In this document: positions 44,447-52,835 of the stretch, piece after piece | Layout: each line of letters begins with the position of its first letter | How positions within the stretch are numbered: position 1 is the first letter of the stretch | DNA from: Streptomyces macrolidinus | Lineage (GTDB): Bacteria > Actinomycetota > Actinomycetes > Streptomycetales > Streptomycetaceae | Length of the DNA: 64,000 bases | Assembly: GCF_023887685.1 (NCBI RefSeq) | Contig: NZ_JAMWMR010000003.1 | Location: 248,001 to 312,000, forward strand | Direction of reading: 5' to 3' | The notes under the pieces: model-generated | Told to the model about the DNA's origin: nothing | The model's input: the letters and a program-made list of their open reading frames with translations, nothing else | The model's database searches: none | Program-made: the position numbers and the translations under genes

Positions 44447-46486
44447 ATGGGAAAGGCTGAACCGGGATACATGAGGGTGGAACTTCCGCCGGAACCGGCG
44501 TACTTCGTGGATCGCCACGAGCAGCGGGACCGCGTGCTGCGGGCCGTGGGGGAGTGGACAGGGCGCTCCAGGCCCCTGATCGTGACCTTGAGCGGGCCGC
44601 AGGGCATGGGGAAGACGGAACTGGCTCGCTTGCTCGCCCGCGTTCTGCGTGACCGTTTCCCCGACGGGGTCCTGTGCGTGGACCTCGACGACTTCCGGCT
44701 GGGCGGCGGGATGGACCCAGGTGACGTCCTCGCGCAGTTGCTCGAATCCCTCGACGTGGAACCGGACTTCGTCGCCTCGTCCTTCAAGGCGCGATGCACG
44801 CAGTACTGGAGCAGGACCTCCGATGCGCGAGTGATCCTGATCGTGGACAACGCCCACTACGCCTCGGAGATCGTCCCGCTGCTTCCGGCGTCGGGGGAGA
44901 GCCTGGTGATCATTACCAGCCATGCTCCGCTACGGGAGTTCGAGGACGGAGCCGCCCTGGACGTCGGCCTGCCTCCGCTGGAGGAGTGGGCGGCCACCGA
45001 ACTCCTGGAACTGATCGTCCGGGACCCCCGGCTGGCGGCTGATCCCGACTCCGTACGGGCGTTGGTGCGGCTGTGCGAAGGCATGCCAGCGGCCCTCCAT
45101 GTCGCGGGCGGTTGGGTACGCGCGCATCGGCTGCGTCCGCTGTCCCGCCTCGTCCGGCAACTGCGGGACGACTGGGAGGAGAACGGGATCGCCGGCGTGG
45201 AGGGGTTCTGGGACACGGTGTACGAGGGCCTGTCCCCGACCGCGGCCCTGCTCTACCGCCTGCTGCCCCACCACCCTGGCGCGACGTTCACCACGGAATC
45301 CGCGACCGCCCTGTTGGGGCTCGGTTCCGAGCCGTGCGAAGACGCTCTTGAGGAGCTGGACCGGGCCGGGTTACTGGATCTCAGCGAGATGCTGGAATCG
45401 GGAGACGGCCGGATGCGGCTGCCCGGCCCCTTGCGTGCCCATGCCGTGCGCCGGTCACGCCGGGACGCGCAGGAGGGCGTGGTGGAGGAGAGCCTGACCA
45501 GGCTGCTGCGCTGGCTGGTCAGGCAGTTCCAGCGGGCGGACAGGTTCGCCGCCGGTCGCCGGCTGCTCGTCGCCGATGTGTTCGGTGCCGTCGACGGGGC
45601 ACCGGATGTTCCCCTGGAGGACCCCGAGAAGGCGACGGACGAGGCGGCGAAGGCCGAACGCTGCGACCGCGCGTCCAGTTGGCTGTACGAAGAACGTCAT
45701 GTGCTCTTCGCGTCCGTACGGCTGGCCCATGAGCGGGGGATGGACGCCGAAGCCGTGGCGCTGTCGGAGCCGGTGTGGACCTATGCGTTGGACCACCCCC
45801 GTCAGTCCGATGTGATCGGCGCGCTGAGTCTCGCCGTCGACTCCGCGGTCCGTCATGGCGCCCGGCCCGAGTGGCTGGTGCGTACGCGATGCCAACTCGC
45901 GCGGCATCTCTGGGAGACGGGTCGATGCGACGAGGCACGGCAGCAGTTGGACGAAGCCAGGGGCGCGCTGGCGCTGCTGGGGGACGGCGAACGGGACAGG
46001 AAGCTCGCCGCATCGCTGGTCGAGTTCTGCGGCATGCTCGACGGCGCCCGTGGTGAATGGGACGCCGCCGCAGCCGAGTTCACGCGCTCGCGCGAGATGC
46101 ACCGTGCGCTTCCCAACCCCTATGGCGTCATGCTCCTGACCTACCGATTGGGCGAGGCGCGGGCGAGACTCGGCGACCTGGAGACGGCCTACGAGCTGCT
46201 TGCCGGGGCACATGACGAGGCCGTGGCCCAGCATCGCGAGAGGATGACGCGTCGCACGGGCTTCGCGCTCGCCTCCGTGCTGTGCCGCCTCGGCCGTACG
46301 ACGGAGGCGCGAGCGCTGTACGAACGGTCGCTGAGTGCCGCCCGCCGACGACGGTCCGGTTTCGACGAGGCTCGTGTCCTCGACGCGATGGCCGAGCTGG
46401 CTCAGTCCGAGGAGCGGAGCGCCGAAGCCGCGGAACATCGCACGGCCGCCCGTGACATCCGCCGACGAAACGGCTTGGACGACTAG
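44447..46486 (+). CDS. STAND-C: NB-ARC ATPase with TPRs, contains a TTA codon
   Basis: 679 residues from ATG 44447. The NTPase has an intact P-loop G-P-Q-G-M-G-K-T at 50-57, Walker B V-I-L-I-V-D-N-A, I-I-T-S-H and G-M-P-A-A-L, followed by a winged-helix-like region and TPR helices (about 450-679). Starts are uncertain: GTG 44378, 11 bp after a TAGAGT hexamer, and ATG 44471 are in frame; low GC3 upstream favours 44447. The leucine codon at 45371 is TTA, read by the bldA tRNA, so synthesis is probably tied to development. It is divergent from GT2 and convergent with GT3 (28-bp gap). Confidence 0.8.
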   Translation: MGKAEPGYMRVELPPEPAYFVDRHEQRDRVLRAVGEWTGRSRPLIVTLSGPQGMGKTELARLLARVLRDRFPDGVLCVDLDDFRLGGGMDPGDVLAQLLESLDVEPDFVASSFKARCTQYWSRTSDARVILIVDNAHYASEIVPLLPASGESLVIITSHAPLREFEDGAALDVGLPPLEEWAATELLELIVRDPRLAADPDSVRALVRLCEGMPAALHVAGGWVRAHRLRPLSRLVRQLRDDWEENGIAGVEGFWDTVYEGLSPTAALLYRLLPHHPGATFTTESATALLGLGSEPCEDALEELDRAGLLDLSEMLESGDGRMRLPGPLRAHAVRRSRRDAQEGVVEESLTRLLRWLVRQFQRADRFAAGRRLLVADVFGAVDGAPDVPLEDPEKATDEAAKAERCDRASSWLYEERHVLFASVRLAHERGMDAEAVALSEPVWTYALDHPRQSDVIGALSLAVDSAVRHGARPEWLVRTRCQLARHLWETGRCDEARQQLDEARGALALLGDGERDRKLAASLVEFCGMLDGARGEWDAAAAEFTRSREMHRALPNPYGVMLLTYRLGEARARLGDLETAYELLAGAHDEAVAQHRERMTRRTGFALASVLCRLGRTTEARALYERSLSAARRRRSGFDEARVLDAMAELAQSEERSAEAAEHRTAARDIRRRNGLDD

Positions 46487-46514
46487 GAGCGGTCGCAACG
46501 GGCCCTGGGGCCGG

Positions 46515-48251
46515 TCAGAAGGGCTCTGCGGCTTCGTCGAGCGTGGCCGGGCGGAGGGTGACGCCGAACGTGCGTCGGCCGATGACGCAGTTCAGACGGG
46601 TCGGTGCGGCCGGTGTCGTGGAGCGGGCCGGCAGCCAGGCGTGGACGGCCGCGGCCACGGCGGCCGGGTCCGTGCGTACGATCCGGCCGCCCTCGCTCCG
46701 GGGCTCGGCCTGGACGGCGTAGGTGTCCGTACCCCCGCGCGTCCTGAACAGGACCAGGCCCGAGGGCAGGATCGCCGCCGCGGAACGGCACCCTGGATAC
46801 TCCGACAGCGCATGCCGGAGCCATGCCTCCGCGGTCCACGACAGGGCAGGCTCACCGGCTGGTGCCGGGAGCGGGCGCCGGTACAAGAGCCCCGCCGAGC
46901 GGGCGAGTCGCTCGCTCGCGGAGCCGTGTTCCACCGCCAGATGATGCCCTGGCGTACCGATGCCCGCGGGACGCCGGACGACGCGGATACGGTGCTCGGC
47001 CACGTCGGTGTCCACGTCGAACGCCGTGGGGACGCGGCCGGCGGGGCGGGGTGTGGGCAGCAGGCGCGGCGGGCTGCCGAGAGCCGGAGGGGTGAGGCCG
47101 AGGAGGGCGTACAGCTCGGAGCGCAGCAGGTTCAGGGCCCTGCCCTGCTGGGCGAAGGCCGTCCGCGCCACCTCGCGTCCGGTTCCCGGGCGGTAGGCGT
47201 CGAGCGCCTCTTCCACCAGGTCGGCGGAGCCCAACCGGGGTATCCGGCGCAAGAGCGCGTCCATGGGACTGCCCGGGATCAGCTCGCCCCCGCCTTGGTA
47301 GGCGCTGACCACGGGACGGTCCTCGGCGGCGCAGTAGTACAGAGCGGTGGAACCGTGGTCGGTCACCAGCGCGTCGGCCGCGATCAGCAGGGATGCCCAC
47401 TCCTCATGGGGGCTTGCGAGGAGCATGCCCGCTTCGAGCGCGGGCGCGAGTCTCTCCGTCAACTCGTAGGTGCCGAGGAGGCTTTGCTCATTGGGGTGCA
47501 CGATCAAGGCCAGTTGGTACTCGTCGTGCGAGAGCCGGGCGGCCAACCGGGCGGGAAGATCAGGGCTTTGCCGAAGAAGGGACTCGGGCCCCCACGTCGA
47601 CACCAGCGCGAGGAGCTTCCGTGGCCCGGTGCCGAGGGCGGCGCGGTAGCGGTCGCGCAAGGAGCGCGAGACGAGGAGGCGCTCCAGCGTGGGGTCTCCG
47701 ATGACCTTGGCCGGGGCGGCTGCTCGCTGGTCCACCGCGGCGATGCGGGTCACGTGCTCAGGGTGCGCGACGGCGTGAAGTGCCAGGGGGTCGGCGGCGT
47801 CGTCACGGATCAGGAACGCGGGATCGAGCCCGGACGCGGGCTGCGAACCCTCCCCCGGGATCGACTTGTTGTAGCCGGCGCCGTGCGGCAGCAGCACGTG
47901 TGTGCCACGCAGCAGACGCAGGTCGCCCTTCGGGCTCGCCGCGAGAACCAGGTCGTACGAGCGGGAGCACGCTTCGCTCCAGGGCACCAGCCTGCCGCCG
48001 ACGCTCTCGATGGCGGACAGGACGTCGATGCCGAAGTCGGAGCCGGGAACCAGGGTGAACAGCCGGGTGATCCGGTCGTCACCGGAGAGGGCCGGAGCCG
48101 CGTCCAGCAGCCGGTACAGAGCCACCGCCGACCGCGCGGCCAGAAGCACCGTCGCCCGTCGCCCGTCGCCCGTCGCCCGTCGCCCGTCGCCCGTCGCCCG
48201 TCGCCCGTCGCCCGTCGCCCGTCGCCCGTCGCCCGTCGCCCGTCGCCCCAA
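46515..48251 (-). CDS. GT3: GT-B-like transferase with N-terminal heptanucleotide array
   Basis: 578 residues if read from TTG 48251. The core is paralogous to GT1 and GT2 (L-Y-R-L-L-D-A, P-H-G-A-G-Y-N-K, V-S-T-W-G-P, V-H-P-N-E, V-T-D-H-G-S-T-A-L-Y-Y) but more divergent, and it has no array after G-Y-N-K. Instead the array forms the N-terminus (G-R-R-A-T-G-D repeats, residues 2-34) directly before the first beta strand T-V-L-L-A-A-R-S. TTG 48251 has AGGG seven bases upstream. An ATG at 48336 opens a second frame into the array, but with 14 units it exits out of frame and stops at 48079. One unit fewer or two more would join it to GT3. The start and present on/off state are therefore unclear. 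Confidence 0.6.
   Translation of the reverse strand: MGRRATGDGRRATGDGRRATGDGRRATGDGRRATVLLAARSAVALYRLLDAAPALSGDDRITRLFTLVPGSDFGIDVLSAIESVGGRLVPWSEACSRSYDLVLAASPKGDLRLLRGTHVLLPHGAGYNKSIPGEGSQPASGLDPAFLIRDDAADPLALHAVAHPEHVTRIAAVDQRAAAPAKVIGDPTLERLLVSRSLRDRYRAALGTGPRKLLALVSTWGPESLLRQSPDLPARLAARLSHDEYQLALIVHPNEQSLLGTYELTERLAPALEAGMLLASPHEEWASLLIAADALVTDHGSTALYYCAAEDRPVVSAYQGGGELIPGSPMDALLRRIPRLGSADLVEEALDAYRPGTGREVARTAFAQQGRALNLLRSELYALLGLTPPALGSPPRLLPTPRPAGRVPTAFDVDTDVAEHRIRVVRRPAGIGTPGHHLAVEHGSASERLARSAGLLYRRPLPAPAGEPALSWTAEAWLRHALSEYPGCRSAAAILPSGLVLFRTRGGTDTYAVQAEPRSEGGRIVRTDPAAVAAAVHAWLPARSTTPAAPTRLNCVIGRRTFGVTLRPATLDEAAEPF
48151..48248. repeat. Heptanucleotide array 3 (14 units)
   Basis: Fourteen perfect GTCGCCC units (plus strand) at the 5' end of GT3. 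The upstream flank is A/T-rich (CAATTTTCCCTACTTTAG on the plus strand). Confidence 0.98.
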
Positions 48252-48440
48252 TTTTCCCTACTTTAGCAGGATTTGAGCGACGGGAAGTGCTGTTTTCGCA
48301 GGTCAGGGCTGGTGTGGTGGCGTCGTCCGGCGACATGATCCGATCGTACCGTTCACGATGCTCGAGGCCGCGAGTGATGAGGGAGGTCCAGGTGGGCACG
48401 ATCGGGGCCATGGGGCTGCGGGGACCGGAGGGACGGACGT

Positions 48441-48902
48441 ATGAGTGAGTGGGGTGTCGCGTTGATTGCCGCGGGGGCGGCGATCGCGGGCAGTGTGGTC
48501 ACGGGCTGGTTCGGTCGGAGCGCCGGTGTCCGGCAGGCCGAGGCGGCACGCTGTGCCGGTGACCGACAGGCGGACGCGCTGCTGGAATCCGTCCGGATGA
48601 CCCTCCGGGGTGAGGATCGGCGGCGCGCTCTTGCGCTTCGGCGTCAGATCTACGCGGAGTTCCTCGCCGCGGTGGAGGCCAGGGTTGTGGCCGAGCGTAC
48701 GAACCGGCGGACGGGCGATGAGGAACTCGCCCTGCGGCGCGCTCACAGCGCGGTCGTTCTCGAAGGGCCGACCGAGGTGGCCGACGCGGCGGGCCGCGTC
48801 GTGGACGGCCTGCGGCGTCACCAGTCGGCGGATGATGTGCACCGCGTGAAGCTGGAGTTCATCGCGGTAGCTCAGCAGGAGGTGAACCCACCGGCACGGT
48901 GA
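48441..48902 (+). CDS. Small N-terminally anchored protein of unknown function
   Basis: 153 residues. An N-terminal membrane helix (V-A-L-I-A-A-G-A-A-I-A-G-S-V-V-T-G-W-F) is followed by a charged, helical cytoplasmic domain rich in Arg, Glu and Ala with coiled-coil character. It resembles small membrane proteins common in Streptomyces that have no assigned role. It ends inside the left arm of a large inverted repeat. Confidence 0.65.
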   Translation: MSEWGVALIAAGAAIAGSVVTGWFGRSAGVRQAEAARCAGDRQADALLESVRMTLRGEDRRRALALRRQIYAEFLAAVEARVVAERTNRRTGDEELALRRAHSAVVLEGPTEVADAAGRVVDGLRRHQSADDVHRVKLEFIAVAQQEVNPPAR

Positions 48903-49002
48903 CCGCTCCCTGAAGCTCCCGCCGCGCGTGCCGACGGCGCCCGGTCACTGGTTCGGCCGAGCGCCGTCGACGGGATGGCGGGAACTTCAGGGAGTGGTCA
49001 CC
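48898..49002. terminator. Large inverted repeat spanning two convergent gene ends
   Basis: 26-bp arms at 48898-48923 and 48977-49002 match at 24 positions; an inner CGACGGCGC pairs with GCGCCGTCG. Both stop codons of the flanking convergent genes lie within the arms. A bidirectional terminator is the simplest reading. Confidence 0.75.
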
Positions 49003-49500
49003 GCGCAGTTGACGAAGGCCTGGACGGTTCCGACGGTGGTGCCGTGAATGAAGGCGCGTACCGCCCACGCGGTCAGGTCTTCGGAGCCAGGGCCGCCCAG
49101 GCTCGTCACCACGGTGATGTTGGCCACCGGGAGTACCTCGTATCCACCGGAGACCGCGGTCTCCCCCGCAGGGCACGTCGCCACCGAAGTGGCGGTCAGG
49201 CCGGGCCCGATCTCTTCCACCGGGCCGGCCACCCTGTGCAATCCGAACAGTCCCGGTGCACCCTGAACCCCCCCTGCGAGCCCTGAATCCCCTGCGAGCC
49301 CTGAATCCCCTGCGGGCCCTGCGGCCCGGTAGGCCCGGTCGTACCCTGCGGTCCCTGCGGGCCTTGCGGCCCCTGGGGGCCGACCTTGCACTCGTCACCC
49401 CTGCCGTGCCCCTTGTGGCCGGTGGTGCAGTGGTCCCCACCCGACGGGCTTGCAGATGCTCATGTCGGCAGTCGGCTGGACATGCTGCGCCGCGGCGACG
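48987..49500 (-). pseudogene. Decayed secreted collagen-like (G-X-Y repeat) protein
   Basis: The minus strand encodes a G-P-Q/G-I-Q/G-S-Q collagen-like tract and a C-terminal globular part ending A-F-V-N-C-A-V-T-T-P at 48987. The frames do not join. At a run of seven Gs near 49272 the tract passes out of frame with the C-terminal domain; five Gs would restore continuous G-X-Y. A second break lies near 49440, where the signal-like V-L-A-S-P-A-V-A-A-A frame stops matching. The 5' limit is approximate. It is either a pseudogene, a slippage-regulated gene or a sequencing error. Confidence 0.6.
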
Positions 49501-49592
49501 GCGGGGCTCGCGAGCACGGATCTCAAAGGGAAGGCCCGGTCAGCGCCGCAAGACACGAACGCGCAGGTCAGGGCAGGGAAGGGCCTCTTTCC

Positions 49593-50960
49593 TCAGCACT
49601 CGATGATGTTCACCGCGAGCCCGCCCCGCGCCGTCTCCTTGTACTTCACGGACATGTCCGCGCCGGTCTCCTTCATGGTCTTGATGACCTTGTCGAGGGA
49701 CACCATGTGCGAACCGTCGCCGCGCATCGCCATGCGGGCCGCCGTGACCGCCTTCACCGCTGCCATGCCGTTGCGTTCGATGCACGGGATCTGGACCAGG
49801 CCGCCGACCGGGTCGCAGGTCAGGCCGAGGTTGTGTTCCATGCCGATCTCGGCCGCGTTCTCCACCTGCTCGGGGGTGCCGCCCAGGACCTCCGCGAGTG
49901 CGCCCGCCGCCATCGAGCAGGCCGAGCCCACCTCGCCCTGGCAGCCGACCTCCGCGCCGGAGATGGACGCGTTCTCCTTGAAGAGCATGCCGATCGCGCC
50001 CGCGGCGAGCAGGAAGCGGACCACGCCGTCCTCGTCCGCGCCGGGCACGAAGTTGATGTAGTAGTGCAGGACCGCCGGGATGATGCCCGCGGCGCCGTTG
50101 GTCGGGGCCGTGACCACGCGCCCGCCCGCCGCGTTCTCCTCGTTCACGGCCATCGCGTAGAGCGTGATCCACTCCATCGCGCGGGCCGCCGGATCGCCCT
50201 CGGCGCGCAACTGCCGCGCGGTGACGGCCGCCCGGCGGCGCACCTTCAGGCCGCCGGGCAGGATGCCCTCCCGGGACATGCCCCGCGTCACACAGGCCCG
50301 CATGACCTGCCAGATCTCCAGCAGCCCGGCCCGGATCTCGTCCTCCGTGCGCCAGGCCAGCTCGTTCTCCAGCATCAGCGAGGAGATCGACAGACCCGTC
50401 TCCTTCGTCCGGCGCAGCAGCTCGTCGCCCGTGCGGAAGGGGTACTTCAGGACCGTGTCGTCCAGCTTGATGCGGTCCGCGCCCACCGCCTCCTCGTCGA
50501 CGACGAAGCCGCCGCCCACCGAGTAGTACGTCTTCGTGAGGACCTCGGCGCCGTCCGCGTCGTAGGCCCACAGCGTCATGCCGTTGGCGTGGTACGGGAG
50601 CGCCTTGCGGCGGTGCAGGACCAGGTCCGCGTCGAAGTCGAACGCGATCTCGTGCGTGCCGAGCAGCCGGAGCCGCCCCGTCTCCTTGATCGCCTCGACC
50701 TGGCTGTCCGCCCGCTCCACGTCCACCGTCCGCGGCGAGGCGCCCTCCAGGCCGAGCAGTACGGCCTTCGGTGTGCCATGGCCGTGCCCGGTCGCGCCCA
50801 GCGAGCCGTACAGCTCGACGCGCAGGGAGGCGACGGAGTCCAGCAGCTCCTCGTTGCGCAGTCGGCGGGCGAACATCCGGGCCGCGCGCATCGGGCCGAC
50901 CGTGTGGGAGCTGGACGGGCCGATGCCGATCGAGAACAGGTCGAAGACCGAGACGGCCAC
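49593..50960 (-). CDS. sdaA: L-serine ammonia-lyase, iron-sulfur type
   Basis: 455 residues, single chain. The N-terminal part has [15 protein letters not shown]; the catalytic part has [11 protein letters not shown] and the cysteines expected to hold the 4Fe-4S cluster ([25 protein letters not shown]). It deaminates serine to pyruvate. GTG 50960 follows GGAG. It is last in the glycine-riboswitch operon, and so removes serine made from glycine by GlyA. Confidence 0.95.
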   Translation of the reverse strand: MAVSVFDLFSIGIGPSSSHTVGPMRAARMFARRLRNEELLDSVASLRVELYGSLGATGHGHGTPKAVLLGLEGASPRTVDVERADSQVEAIKETGRLRLLGTHEIAFDFDADLVLHRRKALPYHANGMTLWAYDADGAEVLTKTYYSVGGGFVVDEEAVGADRIKLDDTVLKYPFRTGDELLRRTKETGLSISSLMLENELAWRTEDEIRAGLLEIWQVMRACVTRGMSREGILPGGLKVRRRAAVTARQLRAEGDPAARAMEWITLYAMAVNEENAAGGRVVTAPTNGAAGIIPAVLHYYINFVPGADEDGVVRFLLAAGAIGMLFKENASISGAEVGCQGEVGSACSMAAGALAEVLGGTPEQVENAAEIGMEHNLGLTCDPVGGLVQIPCIERNGMAAVKAVTAARMAMRGDGSHMVSLDKVIKTMKETGADMSVKYKETARGGLAVNIIEC

Positions 50961-51070
50961 GGTGACTCCTCAGGACGGGGTGTGCGGGGGCACCGCTCAC
51001 TACGAAGGTGGTGCGGGGGTGCCGCGCGTACGTACGGACGGGACTTACGTACGCGCGGCGCCCCGGGGAA

Positions 51071-52333
51071 CTACTTGGTCGCGCCCGGGTACAGCGGGTG
51101 CTTGTCGGCCAGGGCCTTGACCCGGGCCTTCAGCGCCTCGGCGTCGTACGACGGCTTCAGCGCCTCGGCGATGACGTCCGCGACCTCGGTGAAGTCCTCG
51201 GCCGTGAAACCGCGGGTCGCGAGGGCGGGCGTACCGATCCGCAGGCCCGACGTCACCATCGGCGGACGCGGGTCGTTCGGGACCGCGTTGCGGTTGACGG
51301 TGATGCCGACCTCGTGGAGACGGTCCTCGGCCTGCTGCCCGTCCAGCTCGGAGTCGCGCAGGTCGACCAGGACGAGATGCACGTCCGTGCCGCCGGAGAG
51401 GACGTTCACCCCGGCCTCGCGGGCGTCCGGTGCCGTCAGCCGCTCGGCGAGGATCTTCGCGCCTTCGAGGGTACGCCGCTGGCGCTCCTTGAACGCCTCC
51501 GAGGCGGCGACCTTGAAGGACACCGCCTTGGCCGCGATCACATGCTCCAGGGGGCCGCCCTGGAAGCCCGGGAAGACGGACGAGTTGAGCTTCTTGGCGA
51601 AGTCCTTGCGCGCCAGGATGATGCCACCGCGCGGACCGCCCAGCGTCTTGTGGGTGGTGGAGGTCACCACGTCCGCGTACGGCACCGGGTTCGGGTGGAG
51701 ACCGGCCGCGACCAGGCCCGCGAAGTGCGCCATGTCGACCCACAGGGCGGCCTCGACCTCGTCCGCGATCCGGCGGAACGCGGCGAAGTCGAGCTGCCGC
51801 GGGTACGCCGACCAGCCCGCGATGATCACCTTCGGGCGGTGCTCCTTGGCCAGGCGCTCGACCTCGGCCATGTCGACCAGACCGGCCTCGTCCACGTGGT
51901 ACGCGACCACGTTGAACTGCTTGCCGGAGAAGTTGAGCCGCATCCCGTGCGTCAGATGGCCGCCGTGCGCCAGGTCCAGGCCGAGGATCGTGTCGCCGGG
52001 CTTGGCCAGGGCGAACAGCGCGGCCTGGTTGGCGGAGGCGCCCGAGTGGGGCTGCACATTGGCGTACTCGGCGCCGAACAGCTCCTTGACCCGGTCGATC
52101 GCGATCTGCTCGGTGACGTCGACGTGCTCACAGCCGCCGTAGTAGCGGCGGCCCGGGTAGCCCTCGGCGTACTTGTTGGTGAGGACCGAGCCCTGGGCCT
52201 CCATGACCGCGACCGGAGCGAAGTTCTCCGAGGCGATCATCTCGAGGGTGGACTGCTGACGGCTCAGCTCGGCGTCGATGGCGGCGGCGACGTCCGGGTC
52301 GAGCTCGTGCAGGGGCGTGTTCAGAGACGACAT
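51071..52333 (-). CDS. glyA: Serine hydroxymethyltransferase
   Basis: 420 residues, full length; PLP enzyme with [14 protein letters not shown] (Lys229 forms the Schiff base), E-N-F near the N-terminus and H-L-T-H-G substrate residues. It interconverts serine and glycine with tetrahydrofolate. It lies 15 bp downstream of gcvH. It is probably a second, catabolic copy given its operon; a housekeeping glyA is expected elsewhere. Confidence 0.95.
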   Translation of the reverse strand: MSSLNTPLHELDPDVAAAIDAELSRQQSTLEMIASENFAPVAVMEAQGSVLTNKYAEGYPGRRYYGGCEHVDVTEQIAIDRVKELFGAEYANVQPHSGASANQAALFALAKPGDTILGLDLAHGGHLTHGMRLNFSGKQFNVVAYHVDEAGLVDMAEVERLAKEHRPKVIIAGWSAYPRQLDFAAFRRIADEVEAALWVDMAHFAGLVAAGLHPNPVPYADVVTSTTHKTLGGPRGGIILARKDFAKKLNSSVFPGFQGGPLEHVIAAKAVSFKVAASEAFKERQRRTLEGAKILAERLTAPDAREAGVNVLSGGTDVHLVLVDLRDSELDGQQAEDRLHEVGITVNRNAVPNDPRPPMVTSGLRIGTPALATRGFTAEDFTEVADVIAEALKPSYDAEALKARVKALADKHPLYPGATK

Positions 52334-52348
52334 AGGTCCTGCGACTCC

Positions 52349-52726
52349 TCAGCCGGCGATGTGGGCGTCGTACTCGTCGGCGGAGAGCAGATCGGCCGGC
52401 TCCTCGGCGACACGGACCTTGAACAGCCAACCGCCCTCGAACGGGGCGGAGTTCACCAGGGCCGGGTCGTCCACCACGTCCTGGTTGATCTCGGTGACCT
52501 CGCCGGTGACCGGGCAGTACAGGTCGCTGACCGACTTGGTCGACTCCAGTTCGCCGCAGGTCTCGCCCGCGGTGACCGTGTCACCGACCTCCGGGAGCTG
52601 CACGAAGACGACATCGCCGAGCGCGTTGGCCGCGTGCTCCGTGATGCCGACCGTCGAGACGCCGTCCACGGCGGCCGACAGCCACTCGTGCTCCTTGCTG
52701 TAACGAAGCTGCTGGGGGTTGCTCAT
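52349..52726 (-). CDS. gcvH: Glycine cleavage system H protein
   Basis: 125 residues, the usual size. The lipoylation site is Lys64 in E-S-T-K-S-V. The lipoyl arm carries the aminomethyl group between the P, T and L proteins. It sits between gcvT and glyA in one operon; gcvP is not in the window and, as in other Streptomyces, is expected elsewhere. Confidence 0.96.
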   Translation of the reverse strand: MSNPQQLRYSKEHEWLSAAVDGVSTVGITEHAANALGDVVFVQLPEVGDTVTAGETCGELESTKSVSDLYCPVTGEVTEINQDVVDDPALVNSAPFEGGWLFKVRVAEEPADLLSADEYDAHIAG

Positions 52727-52835
52727 AGCCTGAATTCTCCTGTACGCGGGGGAGTGCTGGTGAACGGGGACCACAGGTGGCGCCGGGTGAGGGGGCAGGC
52801 CCTGCGCCCGCCCGCCTGTCCGACCGAAGGCGTCG

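Noticed and set aside
37998..48251. A diversity-generating retroelement
   Set aside because: There is no reverse transcriptase and no template/variable repeat pair; variability here would come from unit number, not base substitution.
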